Source: Fidelibacterota bacterium (GTDB lineage Bacteria > Fidelibacterota > Fidelibacteria > Fidelibacterales > Fidelibacteraceae). Taken from it: DNA of 56,471 nucleotides. Under the pieces are notes generated by a model. The model was not told the DNA's origin and made no database searches. It saw only the letters and a program-made list of their open reading frames with translations. The position numbers were made by a program, and so were the translations under genes. Below are positions 36,409 to 43,890 of the stretch, in pieces (the first letter of the stretch is position 1; each line of letters starts with the position of its first letter). The DNA lies in the NCBI GenBank assembly GCA_021734505.1, contig JAIPIT010000003.1:1-56471 (forward strand). The letters are read 5' to 3'.

Positions 36409-37003
36409 TCGATGATTTACGAAATTTTATATAATAATCCACACCCGTGTATACAGTAAAAACCATGATTACGATCATGGTGATCATAATAGCCGGACCG
36501 CTAACAAGATCAGCAAAGAAGTTATATAATTTAGCGGGGATCGGAAGACCCATAATTGCCGGAATGGCCAATACAGCCCCAATAAAAGTCATTTGTATCG
36601 CTGTCTTCGCCTTGGCAATATTGCTTGTCTTAAAGCTGATTTCCATTGCCTTGGATCTTTTTCTCAAATAGTTGACAAAAATATCACGCGCAAGGATCGG
36701 AATAATGATCCATAAAGGTAATAATGATATACGATAAAAAGCAAAAAGCATTAGAAATACCAAGACCTTATCCGCCATTGGATCCAATTCCTTACCCAAT
36801 TCGGTAACCATATTGAATTTTCGCGCAATAATGCCATCTATTAGATCTGTCAAAGCGATCACAACATATAAAATTAAAAAGAACATAGATGACAGAAAAG
36901 CGGGATCCTGATAATGCCGGACATATAGCAAATATAAAATCGCCGATGCTACAATGCGCAAGAGTGTGATTATATTCGGCAATTTTAGAATATCTCTATT
37001 CAT
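36401..37003 (-). CDS. pgsA: CDP-diacylglycerol-glycerol-3-phosphate 3-phosphatidyltransferase
   Basis: 200 aa, with about five to six membrane helices. CDP-alcohol phosphotransferase signature DLIDGIIARKFNMVTELGKELDPMADK (D-x2-DG-x2-AR-x8-G-x3-D-x3-D) is complete. LPNIITLLR is the usual N-terminal motif, which supports the ATG at 37003 inside the end of recR. Makes phosphatidylglycerophosphate, the substrate of the adjacent pgpA product. A second family member is at 52566-53180. Confidence 0.93.
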   Translation of the reverse strand: MNRDILKLPNIITLLRIVASAILYLLYVRHYQDPAFLSSMFFLILYVVIALTDLIDGIIARKFNMVTELGKELDPMADKVLVFLMLFAFYRISLLPLWIIIPILARDIFVNYLRKRSKAMEISFKTSNIAKAKTAIQMTFIGAVLAIPAIMGLPIPAKLYNFFADLVSGPAIMITMIVIMVFTVYTGVDYYIKFRKSSNE

Positions 37004-37598
37004 TCGGTATTTCCATCCTTCCTTCAATGGCACGTGCTAAAGTCGCTTCATCGGTATATTCCAGGTCTCCGCCGATAGGAATTCCGCGAGCAAGGCGAGT
37101 GATCTTTATCGGTTTATCCTTAAGAAGTCGGCTCAAATAAAAACTTGTCGTATCCCCTTCTACAGAGGGGTTAATGGCAAAGATGATCTCTTTGACCGGC
37201 CCTAAACGGTTTAATAAACTATCTATGGCCAGATCATTGGGTCCCACGCCATCCAGTGGTGATATCAATCCGCCTAAAACATGATATTTGCCACGATATG
37301 AAACTGATTTTTCCAGGGCGATAACATCCAAACTATCCTCAACCACGCAAATGATGCTTTCATCCCGTTTGGTATTAGCACAAATGTCACAAGGTGATTG
37401 CTCAGTAATGTGATTACAGATCGTGCAATGTTCTATCTTATCTTTAAGATCAAGCATAGCTTGACCGATCTCAAGTATATCTTCGCGCTTTTTATCCATT
37501 AAATAAAAGGCAATACGGCGGGCGGATTTTCGTCCGATACCGGGAAACTTGGAAAAGATCCGTTCTACTTCAGTAATAACATCGGGGATACCGGCCAT
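36996..37598 (-). CDS. recR: recombination mediator RecR
   Basis: 200 aa, full length. Helix-hairpin-helix (FSKFPGIGRKSARRIAF), C4 zinc site (CTICNHITEQSPCDIC), then the Toprim domain (ICVVEDSLDVIALEKS) and the C-terminal ITRLARGIPIGGDLEYTDEATL motif. It loads RecA onto gapped DNA with RecO. Ten bp after ybaB. Confidence 0.98.
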   Translation of the reverse strand: MAGIPDVITEVERIFSKFPGIGRKSARRIAFYLMDKKREDILEIGQAMLDLKDKIEHCTICNHITEQSPCDICANTKRDESIICVVEDSLDVIALEKSVSYRGKYHVLGGLISPLDGVGPNDLAIDSLLNRLGPVKEIIFAINPSVEGDTTSFYLSRLLKDKPIKITRLARGIPIGGDLEYTDEATLARAIEGRMEIPNE

Positions 37599-37608
37599 GA
37601 AATTTCCT

Positions 37609-37923
37609 TTAGAATCCTGGTATGTTCATACCGCCGGTAATGCCGCCCAGCGTACTTTGAGTCAGTTCATCTACCGCCTGCATTGCCTGATTCACCGCAG
37701 CAACGATCATATCTTCGATCATTTCGGGATCTTCTTCAAGGATCTCAGGAGATATCTTGATCGATTTCAGGGATTTTTTTCCGGTGGCAACCACGGTGAC
37801 CATTCCACCGCCAGCGCTTCCGGTGACTTCTTTGGCTTCCAACTCTTTTTGGGCTTGTTCCATTTGTTTCTGCATTTGCTGAGCCTGTTTCATCAGCTGT
37901 TGCATATTTCCTTTGGGTAACAT
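37609..37923 (-). CDS. ybaB: YbaB/EbfC family nucleoid-associated protein
   Basis: 104 aa. Coiled helices rich in Gln/Met (MKQAQQMQKQMEQAQKELEAKEVTGSAGGGMV) with the conserved sheet and dimer helix (PEMIEDMIVAAVNQAM). DNA-binding dimer, normally encoded just before recR. dnaX, the usual gene upstream of ybaB, is absent here. Confidence 0.95.
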   Translation of the reverse strand: MLPKGNMQQLMKQAQQMQKQMEQAQKELEAKEVTGSAGGGMVTVVATGKKSLKSIKISPEILEEDPEMIEDMIVAAVNQAMQAVDELTQSTLGGITGGMNIPGF

Positions 37924-37965
37924 ATTCGTTTCCTTATGTCTTTAAATAGTGTTTACCGTTAAAGA

Positions 37966-37994
37966 TAAATAAAAACTGTGGGGAATGAAAACAA
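37966..37994 (-). promoter_or_regulatory. putative promoter of the ybaB-thpR operon
   Basis: Minus-strand TTGTTT (37989-37994), 17-bp spacer, TATTTA (37966-37971), 43 bp before the ybaB start. Weak -10. Confidence 0.35.
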
Positions 37995-38000
37995 TAAAGA

Positions 38001-38139
38001 ACGATAAACGATAAACGATGAATTATGAATGATGGATGATGAATTTAATTTCCGGAACAGGCATGCCCGTTCCCTACACTTCTCACGTTTTATGTTTTAC
38101 TTTTACGTCTTACGTGTTACGTTTTATATCTTACTCATA
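38001..38139. repeat. two heptamer arrays around a GGAACAGG palindrome
   Basis: Seven in-register heptamers (acgataa, acgataa, acgatga, attatga, atgatgg, atgatga, atttaat; 38001-38049), a ggaacaggca/tgcccgttcc palindrome (38054-38073) with cctacac, then about nine acgtctt-type heptamers (38078-38139) with a single one-base slip. The last units contain the toxin stop codon. Confidence 0.85.
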
Positions 38140-38391
38140 ATGCGTCCACATCCGAATCACTTTTACGATCTTCTTTTCCTCGTGGACCTGATAAACTAAA
38201 CGCTGCTGAATATTGATACGTCTGGAATCTGCACCTGTCAGATCTCCGAGCAATTTTTCAAATGGTGGAGGATCTTGGTATGGATTCTTCTTAATTACAT
38301 CCAACAAATTAATAATTTTGGGTTTTAAACCGGCAGAGGCAGCCTTTTTGGCATCTTTTTTGGCTTGTTTTGTGTAGACAAGAGTATACAT
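38131..38391 (-). CDS. yoeB: YoeB-type mRNA-interferase toxin
   Basis: 86 aa (YoeB of E. coli is 84). Conserved FEKLLGDLTGADSRRIN, QRLVYQV and the C-terminal RMWTHYE, which carries the catalytic His-Tyr. It cleaves mRNA in the ribosomal A site. The ATG at 38391 is two bases after the antitoxin stop and gives the standard N-terminus (MYTLVYTKQAKKD). An upstream ATG at 38418 would add nine antitoxin-overlapping residues. Confidence 0.95.
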   Translation of the reverse strand: MYTLVYTKQAKKDAKKAASAGLKPKIINLLDVIKKNPYQDPPPFEKLLGDLTGADSRRINIQQRLVYQVHEEKKIVKVIRMWTHYE

Positions 38392-38393
38392 GC

Positions 38394-38636
38394 TTACCAA
38401 TCGAGTTGGGTATCGCATTCATCAGGATTCTCTTTTAATCCCTCAATAATTGATTCTCTCATGCCGGGAATGGACGTGAGGTACATCGTCTCCTCGATAG
38501 CCCGCCAATCTTCTTCAGATAACAGAACGGCTGTGTTGTTCTTGCCGGTAATATATACCGGTTCATGAGCTTCTTTGACTTGGTCAACAAGTTTGTATAG
38601 CTCTTTTCGAGCATTTGTAACATTGATCGTTTTCAT
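38394..38636 (-). CDS. yefM: YefM/Phd-type antitoxin
   Basis: 80 aa. The N-terminal Phd/YefM DNA-binding domain (INVTNARKELYKLVDQVKEAHEPVYITGKNNTAVLLSEEDW) is followed by a C-terminal toxin-wrapping tail. It neutralises YoeB and represses the operon. Two-base gap to the toxin gene; GGAG before the start. Confidence 0.96.
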   Translation of the reverse strand: MKTINVTNARKELYKLVDQVKEAHEPVYITGKNNTAVLLSEEDWRAIEETMYLTSIPGMRESIIEGLKENPDECDTQLDW

Positions 38637-38644
38637 ATTATCTC

Positions 38645-38696
38645 CGTACGGTATTGCGTACGCTTATATTATACTCTAATTCTGCGAGCAATACAA
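38645..38696 (-). promoter_or_regulatory. yefM-yoeB promoter and paired-palindrome operator
   Basis: Minus-strand TTGTAT (38691-38696), 17-bp spacer, perfect TATAAT (38668-38673). Two CGTACG hexamer palindromes (38645-38650, 38657-38662) lie at the predicted transcript start, 12 bp centre to centre. In E. coli YefM-YoeB binds paired TGTACA palindromes with the same spacing (memory). Confidence 0.75.
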
Positions 38697-38744
38697 ATGA
38701 TTTTATTAATATACTCTCGACAGGCAGAGAAATGAGTGACGTAT

Positions 38745-39052
38745 GTTTAAGGTTTAGGGTTTAGTTCTTCAACCCCTAGCGGGGTTATTTTAAAGATATT
38801 CGTGTTTATATTCTTCTTGAATCCCTCACGGGATTCCCTTATCACTTTAAAATTATTATGAGCATATTTTTATAAAAAACACCAACGGTTGGTAAATTCT
38901 GTAGATCGGTGCTCTATAAATTACTATAGCAAGAACCCTGCAAGGGTTTAAGAAGAATATATCTTTCATCCTACACAAAAGGACCCCCCCCAAGGGGTTC
39001 AACATTAAACGCTTAAACCTTATACAAATTTGCATGAACCCCGTTAGGGGTT
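38745..39052. repeat. hairpin cluster between toxin-antitoxin and thyA
   Basis: Three gtttagg-type heptamers (38745-38765) and six short hairpins of one design but different stems: aacccc/ggggtt (38771), aatccc/gggatt (38820), accaa/ttggt (38881), aaccct/agggtt (38934), gacccc/ggggttc (about 38982) and aacccc/ggggtt (39037). No gene is visible in 38637-39209. Imperfect ttcaacc words fill 39070-39130. Confidence 0.75.
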
Positions 39053-39148
39053 GACCATCTTAAATCTTAAACCATTTTAACCCTTCACCCCAATTCAACC
39101 TTATTCATCTTTCTTCAACCTTCTTCAACTTAATTCTGATTTTGTCAA

Positions 39149-39177
39149 TTGGAAATGTCTGATTTTTTTCTTAATAT
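39149..39177 (+). promoter_or_regulatory. putative thyA promoter
   Basis: TTGGAA (39149-39154), 17-bp spacer, TAATAT (39172-39177), 33 bp before the thyA start. Confidence 0.4.
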
Positions 39178-39209
39178 CATATCGAATTTCATACGTAAAA
39201 GGGGCTTTA

Positions 39210-40076
39210 ATGCAACAGTATCTTGATCTGGTTCAATATGTCTTAGAAAACGGAGTAAAAAAGACCAATCGAACAGGTGTATCGACTCTTTCCAGCTTTG
39301 CCTATTTTTATAAAGTCGATATTTCAAATGGCTTTCCCCTGCTAACAACAAAAAAAATGTACTACAAATCAATGTTGCATGAATTGCTTTGGTATTTGAG
39401 CGGCGAGGAACATATCAAGAATTTGTGTCAAAAAACCAAAATATGGGATGCGTGGGCTAATAATGAAGGCTTACTGGAAACTGCCTACGGACGATTCTGG
39501 CGCCGTTTTCCGGTGCCCGAAACCGGTCATCTTCCCGGAGAGAACTGGAAAACAAAATGGACCAAGGCAGATCCTGCGACCGGTACATTGGTATTTGATC
39601 AGATCCAATTCGTGATCGACACACTCAAAGAGATCAAAATAAACGCCGAAACACCGAATTTGCGGCGCATGGTCGTTTCCGCATGGCACCCGGGTAATGC
39701 AGCGGAAAGCAAATTGCCTCCTTGCCACTATAGTTTTTGTTTCAATGTCAGCGGGAACAAGCTTAATTGCCACTTGACCCAGCGTTCAGGTGATATTGCG
39801 CTGGGCATCCCCTTCAATCTTGCCTGCTATTCACTTCTGACCATGATCCTGGCCCAAGAATGCGGCTATGAAGTGGGCGAATTTGCACACACGATCATTG
39901 ATGCACATATTTATGAAAATCATGTTGAGGGTCTTAAAGAACAGCTGAAACGTGTTCCAGGTCCCCTGCCCACCATGACGATCGCGAATAAACCCATATT
40001 TGAATTGACCTTTGAGGATTTTGAATTGAAAGATTACGAAGCGGCACCAAAGATAAAATTTGGGGTGGCGGTATAA
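39210..40076 (+). CDS. thyA: thymidylate synthase
   Basis: Converts dUMP to dTMP using methylene-tetrahydrofolate, releasing dihydrofolate. 288 aa. N-terminal KKTNRTGVSTLS (phosphate-binding Arg), the catalytic Cys in LPPCHYSF (C172) and RSGDIALGIPFNLACYS (folate/dUMP binding). Upstream of folA, which recycles the dihydrofolate produced. Confidence 0.98.
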   Translation: MQQYLDLVQYVLENGVKKTNRTGVSTLSSFAYFYKVDISNGFPLLTTKKMYYKSMLHELLWYLSGEEHIKNLCQKTKIWDAWANNEGLLETAYGRFWRRFPVPETGHLPGENWKTKWTKADPATGTLVFDQIQFVIDTLKEIKINAETPNLRRMVVSAWHPGNAAESKLPPCHYSFCFNVSGNKLNCHLTQRSGDIALGIPFNLACYSLLTMILAQECGYEVGEFAHTIIDAHIYENHVEGLKEQLKRVPGPLPTMTIANKPIFELTFEDFELKDYEAAPKIKFGVAV

Positions 40077-40106
40077 ATAGACCTTCCAACTGGTATCCGA
40101 ATGAAA

Positions 40107-40206
40107 TGAGGATCTGCTGGATGGTCGAAAACGATAATAAATATTTATTTCGACCAGCCAGCACCTCACCTTCGCCAAAGCTATGGCGAGTCGAGCTGGC
40201 AGGTCT
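40107..40206. repeat. hairpin block between thyA and folA
   Basis: tggtcgaaa/tttcgacca (40122-40156), extended by gctgg/ccagc, then ccttcgcc-aaagctat-ggcgag inside gccagc/gctggc (40157-40200). It fills most of the 141-bp gap. Confidence 0.6.
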
Positions 40207-40217
40207 TTGGAGAACAA

Positions 40218-40691
40218 ATGAAACAACCCGTCATTATCATTGTCGGTATGACAAAAGACCGTATCATCGGTAAAGGCAACGAGCTTCCCTGGCATATTTC
40301 CGAGGATCTGAAGCATTTTAAGCGAGAGACCACCGGAAATACGGTTATCATGGGGCATAATACCTACCTGTCTTTACATCTTTCCTCATTACCAAATCGC
40401 AATAATATCGTGATCTCGCCCGAATTGGAATCAAACGAACATATTACAGTGTGTCGAACACTGGACGAAGCGCTTGAAATTGGACAAAACTTTGGCAAAC
40501 CCATCTTTATTATGGGTGGCGCATACACCTATGAACATGCACTGCCATATGTGGACTATCTGTACATTTCATGGGTAAAAAAAGATTATGAAGGCGATGT
40601 TTATTTTCCTATATTTGACGTCGATCATTGGACTAAAGAATCGTCAGAAGAATATGACGAATTTGTATTTATTAAATATAAACGACTATAA
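40218..40691 (+). CDS. folA: dihydrofolate reductase
   Basis: NADPH-dependent reduction of dihydrofolate. 157 aa. KDRIIGKGNELPWHISEDLKHFKRET (substrate Trp/Asp region), TVIMGHNTY and PIFIMGGAYTYEHALPY. Paired with thyA. Followed 14 bp later by the aldehyde dehydrogenase gene, so the four genes 39210-43594 may form one transcript. Confidence 0.97.
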   Translation: MKQPVIIIVGMTKDRIIGKGNELPWHISEDLKHFKRETTGNTVIMGHNTYLSLHLSSLPNRNNIVISPELESNEHITVCRTLDEALEIGQNFGKPIFIMGGAYTYEHALPYVDYLYISWVKKDYEGDVYFPIFDVDHWTKESSEEYDEFVFIKYKRL

Positions 40692-40705
40692 GTGGAGGTT
40701 TAACC

Positions 40706-42244
40706 ATGGATTTAACTCTATTAAAAAAATTGGATATCCAAAAGATGAACAGCGGCTGTTCAACAGGTCAAAAATGGATCAAATCTACTACATCAAAAGT
40801 TTTAGATATCACATCACCCATTAATGGTGAAGCTATTGCGAAAGTACAAACTTGCTCGCATGAAGATTATCTCGAAGTAAAAAAACAGGCACAGCGTGCC
40901 TTCACGGTATGGCGTACGGTTCCCGCACCTCAACGTGGTGAAATTGTTCGTCAGATCGGACTGAAATTGCGTGAATACAAAGAAGAACTCGGCAAGCTGG
41001 TCACGCTTGAAATGGGCAAATCCATTCAGGAAGGCTACGGCGAGGTTCAGGAAATGATCGATATCTGTGATTTTGCAGTCGGTTTATCTCGTCAGCTTTA
41101 CGGAGTTACCACACAGTCGGAACGCCCGGAACATCGCATGTATGATCAATACCATCCCATTGGTATCGTGGGTATTATTTCTGCTTTTAACTTCCCCGTT
41201 GCCGTTTATGCATGGAATGCCATGTTGGCAGCCGTTTGCGGCGATGTCTGTATTTGGAAACCTTCTTCAAAGGTTCCTCTGACAGCCATTGCGGTTCAAA
41301 AGATCGTTGCCGAAGTTCTTAAAGAAAATAAGCTCCCTGAGGGTATTTTCAGCCTCGTGATCGGTTCAGGTCGTGATGTAGGCGAAGCCATGTTACAAGA
41401 CAAAGAAGTCGGCTTGATCTCTATTACCGGTTCCACTCGAGTTGGACGTCATGCCAATGAAGTCATTGCCCGCCGTTTCGGAAAGGTCATTTGCGAACTT
41501 GGCGGCAACAATGCCATTATCGTGACCCCCAATGCAGATCTTAAACTTGCTATCCCCGGTATCGTTTTCGGTGCCGTCGGAACTGCGGGTCAACGTTGCA
41601 CATCAACGCGCCGTGTGATCATTCATGAAGACATGTATGATACCGTAAAGAAAACCCTGCTTAAAGCATACAAATCCATAAAGATCGGAACACCTCTGGA
41701 TGAATCAAATCACGTCGGTCCCCTCATTGATACCGATGCCGTCAAGATGTATGAGGATGCCATTGCACAAGCTAAAGAACAAGGCGGCAAAGTCATTTGC
41801 GGCGATCAAGTACTTAGCGGAAAAGGCTATGAATCAGGAACTTATGTTAAACCAACTATAGTGGAAGTTACGAACGATATGGCAATTGTTCAGGATGAGA
41901 CTTTTGCGCCGATCCTTTATCTTATTAAATACAGCGGCGATGTCGAAGATGCCATTGCCATTCAAAATGATGTCGTTCAGGGATTGTCATCGGCTATCTT
42001 TACTCAGGATGTCCGTGAAGCAGAATTGTTCTTGTCATCACGCGGATCAGACTGCGGTATTGCCAATATAAATATCGGAACTTCCGGTGCCGAGATCGGT
42101 GGTGCTTTCGGCGGTGAAAAAGAAACCGGCGGCGGACGCGAATCCGGGTCGGACGCATGGAAAGGTTATATGCGCCGTCAGACCAATACGATCAACTACA
42201 GTAAAGAATTACCATTGGCACAAGGAATAAAATTCAATCTTTAA
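40706..42244 (+). CDS. aldehyde dehydrogenase, ALDH7 type (aminoadipate-semialdehyde / piperideine-6-carboxylate dehydrogenase)
   Basis: 512 aa. NAD-binding and catalytic motifs: SAFNFPVAVYAWN, ITGSTRVGRHANEVIARRFGKVICELGGNN (general-base Glu) and GTAGQRCTSTRRV (nucleophilic Cys, about 300). Overall sequence resembles ALDH7A1/AMADH, which oxidises 2-aminoadipate 6-semialdehyde. The next gene makes that semialdehyde from lysine, which supports the assignment. GGAGG lies eight bases before the ATG. Confidence 0.92.
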   Translation: MDLTLLKKLDIQKMNSGCSTGQKWIKSTTSKVLDITSPINGEAIAKVQTCSHEDYLEVKKQAQRAFTVWRTVPAPQRGEIVRQIGLKLREYKEELGKLVTLEMGKSIQEGYGEVQEMIDICDFAVGLSRQLYGVTTQSERPEHRMYDQYHPIGIVGIISAFNFPVAVYAWNAMLAAVCGDVCIWKPSSKVPLTAIAVQKIVAEVLKENKLPEGIFSLVIGSGRDVGEAMLQDKEVGLISITGSTRVGRHANEVIARRFGKVICELGGNNAIIVTPNADLKLAIPGIVFGAVGTAGQRCTSTRRVIIHEDMYDTVKKTLLKAYKSIKIGTPLDESNHVGPLIDTDAVKMYEDAIAQAKEQGGKVICGDQVLSGKGYESGTYVKPTIVEVTNDMAIVQDETFAPILYLIKYSGDVEDAIAIQNDVVQGLSSAIFTQDVREAELFLSSRGSDCGIANINIGTSGAEIGGAFGGEKETGGGRESGSDAWKGYMRRQTNTINYSKELPLAQGIKFNL

Positions 42245-42286
42245 AATTAACGGGTGGACAGATGTTCGCCATGAAAAGGAGAATAT

Positions 42287-43594
42287 ATGATAAAAGCAAA
42301 AGAAGTAAAAAAAGTCTTGTCAAAACACATGCTGACAGACGGTTTTGATGTCATTGTCGATCTCGACAAATCACACGGCTCATGGCTGGTTGACAAACGT
42401 AACGGTGATGAATATCTTGATTTTTTCTCAATGTTCGCTTCTCTGTCGATCGGATTCAATCATCCTTATTTAGTATCCAAAAAAGATGAATTTGGCCGTA
42501 TTGCCATAAACAAACCCACTAATTCCGATATATATTCAGAAGAAATGGCATCTTTCCTTGATACATTTTCACGCATTGGTATTCCAGACTATCTCCCCCA
42601 CGCATTTTTTGTTTCGGGTGGTGGACTGGCAGTCGAGAATGCCTTAAAAGCTGCGTTTGACTGGAAAGTCCGCAAGAATTTTGAAAAAGGCGAAACGGAT
42701 GTAGTCGGATTAAAAGTACTCCATTTCAAACAAGCATTTCACGGCAGAACAGGCTATACTTTATCTTTGACAAACACAGCTGATCCAAGAAAAACACAGT
42801 ACTTCCCTCTTTTTGATTGGCCACGAGCTACAAATCCAAAATTGATCTTCCCCCTTGAAGAGAACAAAGAGACCAATGAAGCATTGGAAGCAAAAGCCAT
42901 AGCCGAGATCAAAGAGATGGTCGCTAAAGATGCCAAGAATATTGCCTGTATCATTATTGAGCCTATCCAAGGTGAAGGCGGAGATAACCATTTCAGTAAA
43001 TCTTTCTTTAAGGCATTGCGAGATATATGTGATGATAATGAAATGTTATTGATCTTTGATGAAGTTCAAAGTGGCGTCGGACTAACGGGTAAATTCTGGG
43101 CACACCAGAATTATGATGTTAAACCCGATATCATTTCTTTCGGTAAAAAAGCACAGGTCTGCGGTATTTTGGCCGGTCCTCGTATGGATGAAGTCAAAAA
43201 CAACGTCTTCGTTGAATCAAGTCGCATCAATTCCACATGGGGTGGTAACCTCGTTGATATGATGCGTTTTAAATATACGCTTGAAGTCATTGAAAAAGAA
43301 AACCTGATAGAAAATGCGGTTAAAATGGGTAAAGTCCTGCTTGCCGAACTTAAAAAGATCAAAGAGGAATATCCCAAATTGATCTCCAATGTCCGCGGTG
43401 TAGGCCTGATGTGCGCATTTGATCTGCCTGATGGTGAAAAACGCAATGAGTTCCTAAATAAAATGTGGGATAATAAAGTCATGATCCTCCTTTGCGGAGA
43501 CAGATCCATGCGCTTCCGTCCGCATTTGAACGTTACTGAAGACGAACTGATGTACGGTTGCAACGTTATTCGAAAGGTACTTGCAGAAATGTAG
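42287..43594 (+). CDS. lat: L-lysine 6-transaminase
   Basis: PLP enzyme transferring the epsilon-amino group of lysine to 2-oxoglutarate, giving aminoadipate semialdehyde. 435 aa, class-III fold: FKQAFHGRTGYTLS, IIEPIQGEGGDNH, LIFDEVQSGVGLTGKFW (PLP Asp) and SFGKKAQVCG (Schiff-base Lys). The length and GDEYLDFFSMFASLSIGFNHP match the LAT subfamily. It follows the ALDH7-type gene after 42 bp, with AAGGAG before the ATG. Confidence 0.92.
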   Translation: MIKAKEVKKVLSKHMLTDGFDVIVDLDKSHGSWLVDKRNGDEYLDFFSMFASLSIGFNHPYLVSKKDEFGRIAINKPTNSDIYSEEMASFLDTFSRIGIPDYLPHAFFVSGGGLAVENALKAAFDWKVRKNFEKGETDVVGLKVLHFKQAFHGRTGYTLSLTNTADPRKTQYFPLFDWPRATNPKLIFPLEENKETNEALEAKAIAEIKEMVAKDAKNIACIIIEPIQGEGGDNHFSKSFFKALRDICDDNEMLLIFDEVQSGVGLTGKFWAHQNYDVKPDIISFGKKAQVCGILAGPRMDEVKNNVFVESSRINSTWGGNLVDMMRFKYTLEVIEKENLIENAVKMGKVLLAELKKIKEEYPKLISNVRGVGLMCAFDLPDGEKRNEFLNKMWDNKVMILLCGDRSMRFRPHLNVTEDELMYGCNVIRKVLAEM

Positions 43595-43629
43595 GAACTG
43601 GTGACTGGTGACTGGTGACTGGAAACTGG
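43595..43629. repeat. heptamer array tgactgg x5
   Basis: gaactgg, tgactgg, tgactgg, tgactgg, aaactgg in strict 7-nt register, starting at the base after the lat stop codon. Confidence 0.85.
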
Positions 43630-43644
43630 TAAAAATTATAAAGT

Positions 43645-43683
43645 AAAGGGCTCTCTCGAAAAATCGGGTTGAGCCTTTTTTTT
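43645..43683 (+). terminator. terminator of the thyA-lat run
   Basis: aagggctc / gagcctt stem with a 17-nt loop followed by eight T residues. Confidence 0.65.
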
Positions 43684-43769
43684 CAATTGACTCAATGAGA
43701 TTATTTTCGATTGACTCAATGGGATTATTTTCAATTGACTCAATGAGATTATTTTCAATTGACTCAATG
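43682..43769. repeat. 24-bp tandem repeat, 3.7 copies
   Basis: Unit ttcaattgactcaatgagattatt at 43682, 43706 and 43730, with a partial copy at 43754. Copy 2 differs at two positions. No spacers between units, so it is not a CRISPR array. Confidence 0.9.
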
Positions 43770-43821
43770 CTTATTCACTCCCCTCAAAAACTTTTCCCGA
43801 AACATTTACCCTGCTTTCTTG

Positions 43822-43850
43822 TTGTAATTACATGGAGTAACTTTTATATT
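43822..43850 (+). promoter_or_regulatory. putative promoter of the propeller/amidase genes
   Basis: TTGTAA (43822-43827), 17-bp spacer, TATATT (43845-43850), about 40 bp before the start codon. Confidence 0.5.
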
Positions 43851-43890
43851 CACCGGAATATGTTTTGATTAATTTGTATTGGAGGAATAG

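Noticed and set aside
38760-39060. Riboswitch upstream of thyA
   Set aside because: The hairpins are separate, lack any conserved aptamer pattern I know, and repeat elsewhere near unrelated genes.
43682-43769. Possible CRISPR array
   Set aside because: Units are contiguous with no spacers, only 24 bp long, and there is no cas gene in the window.
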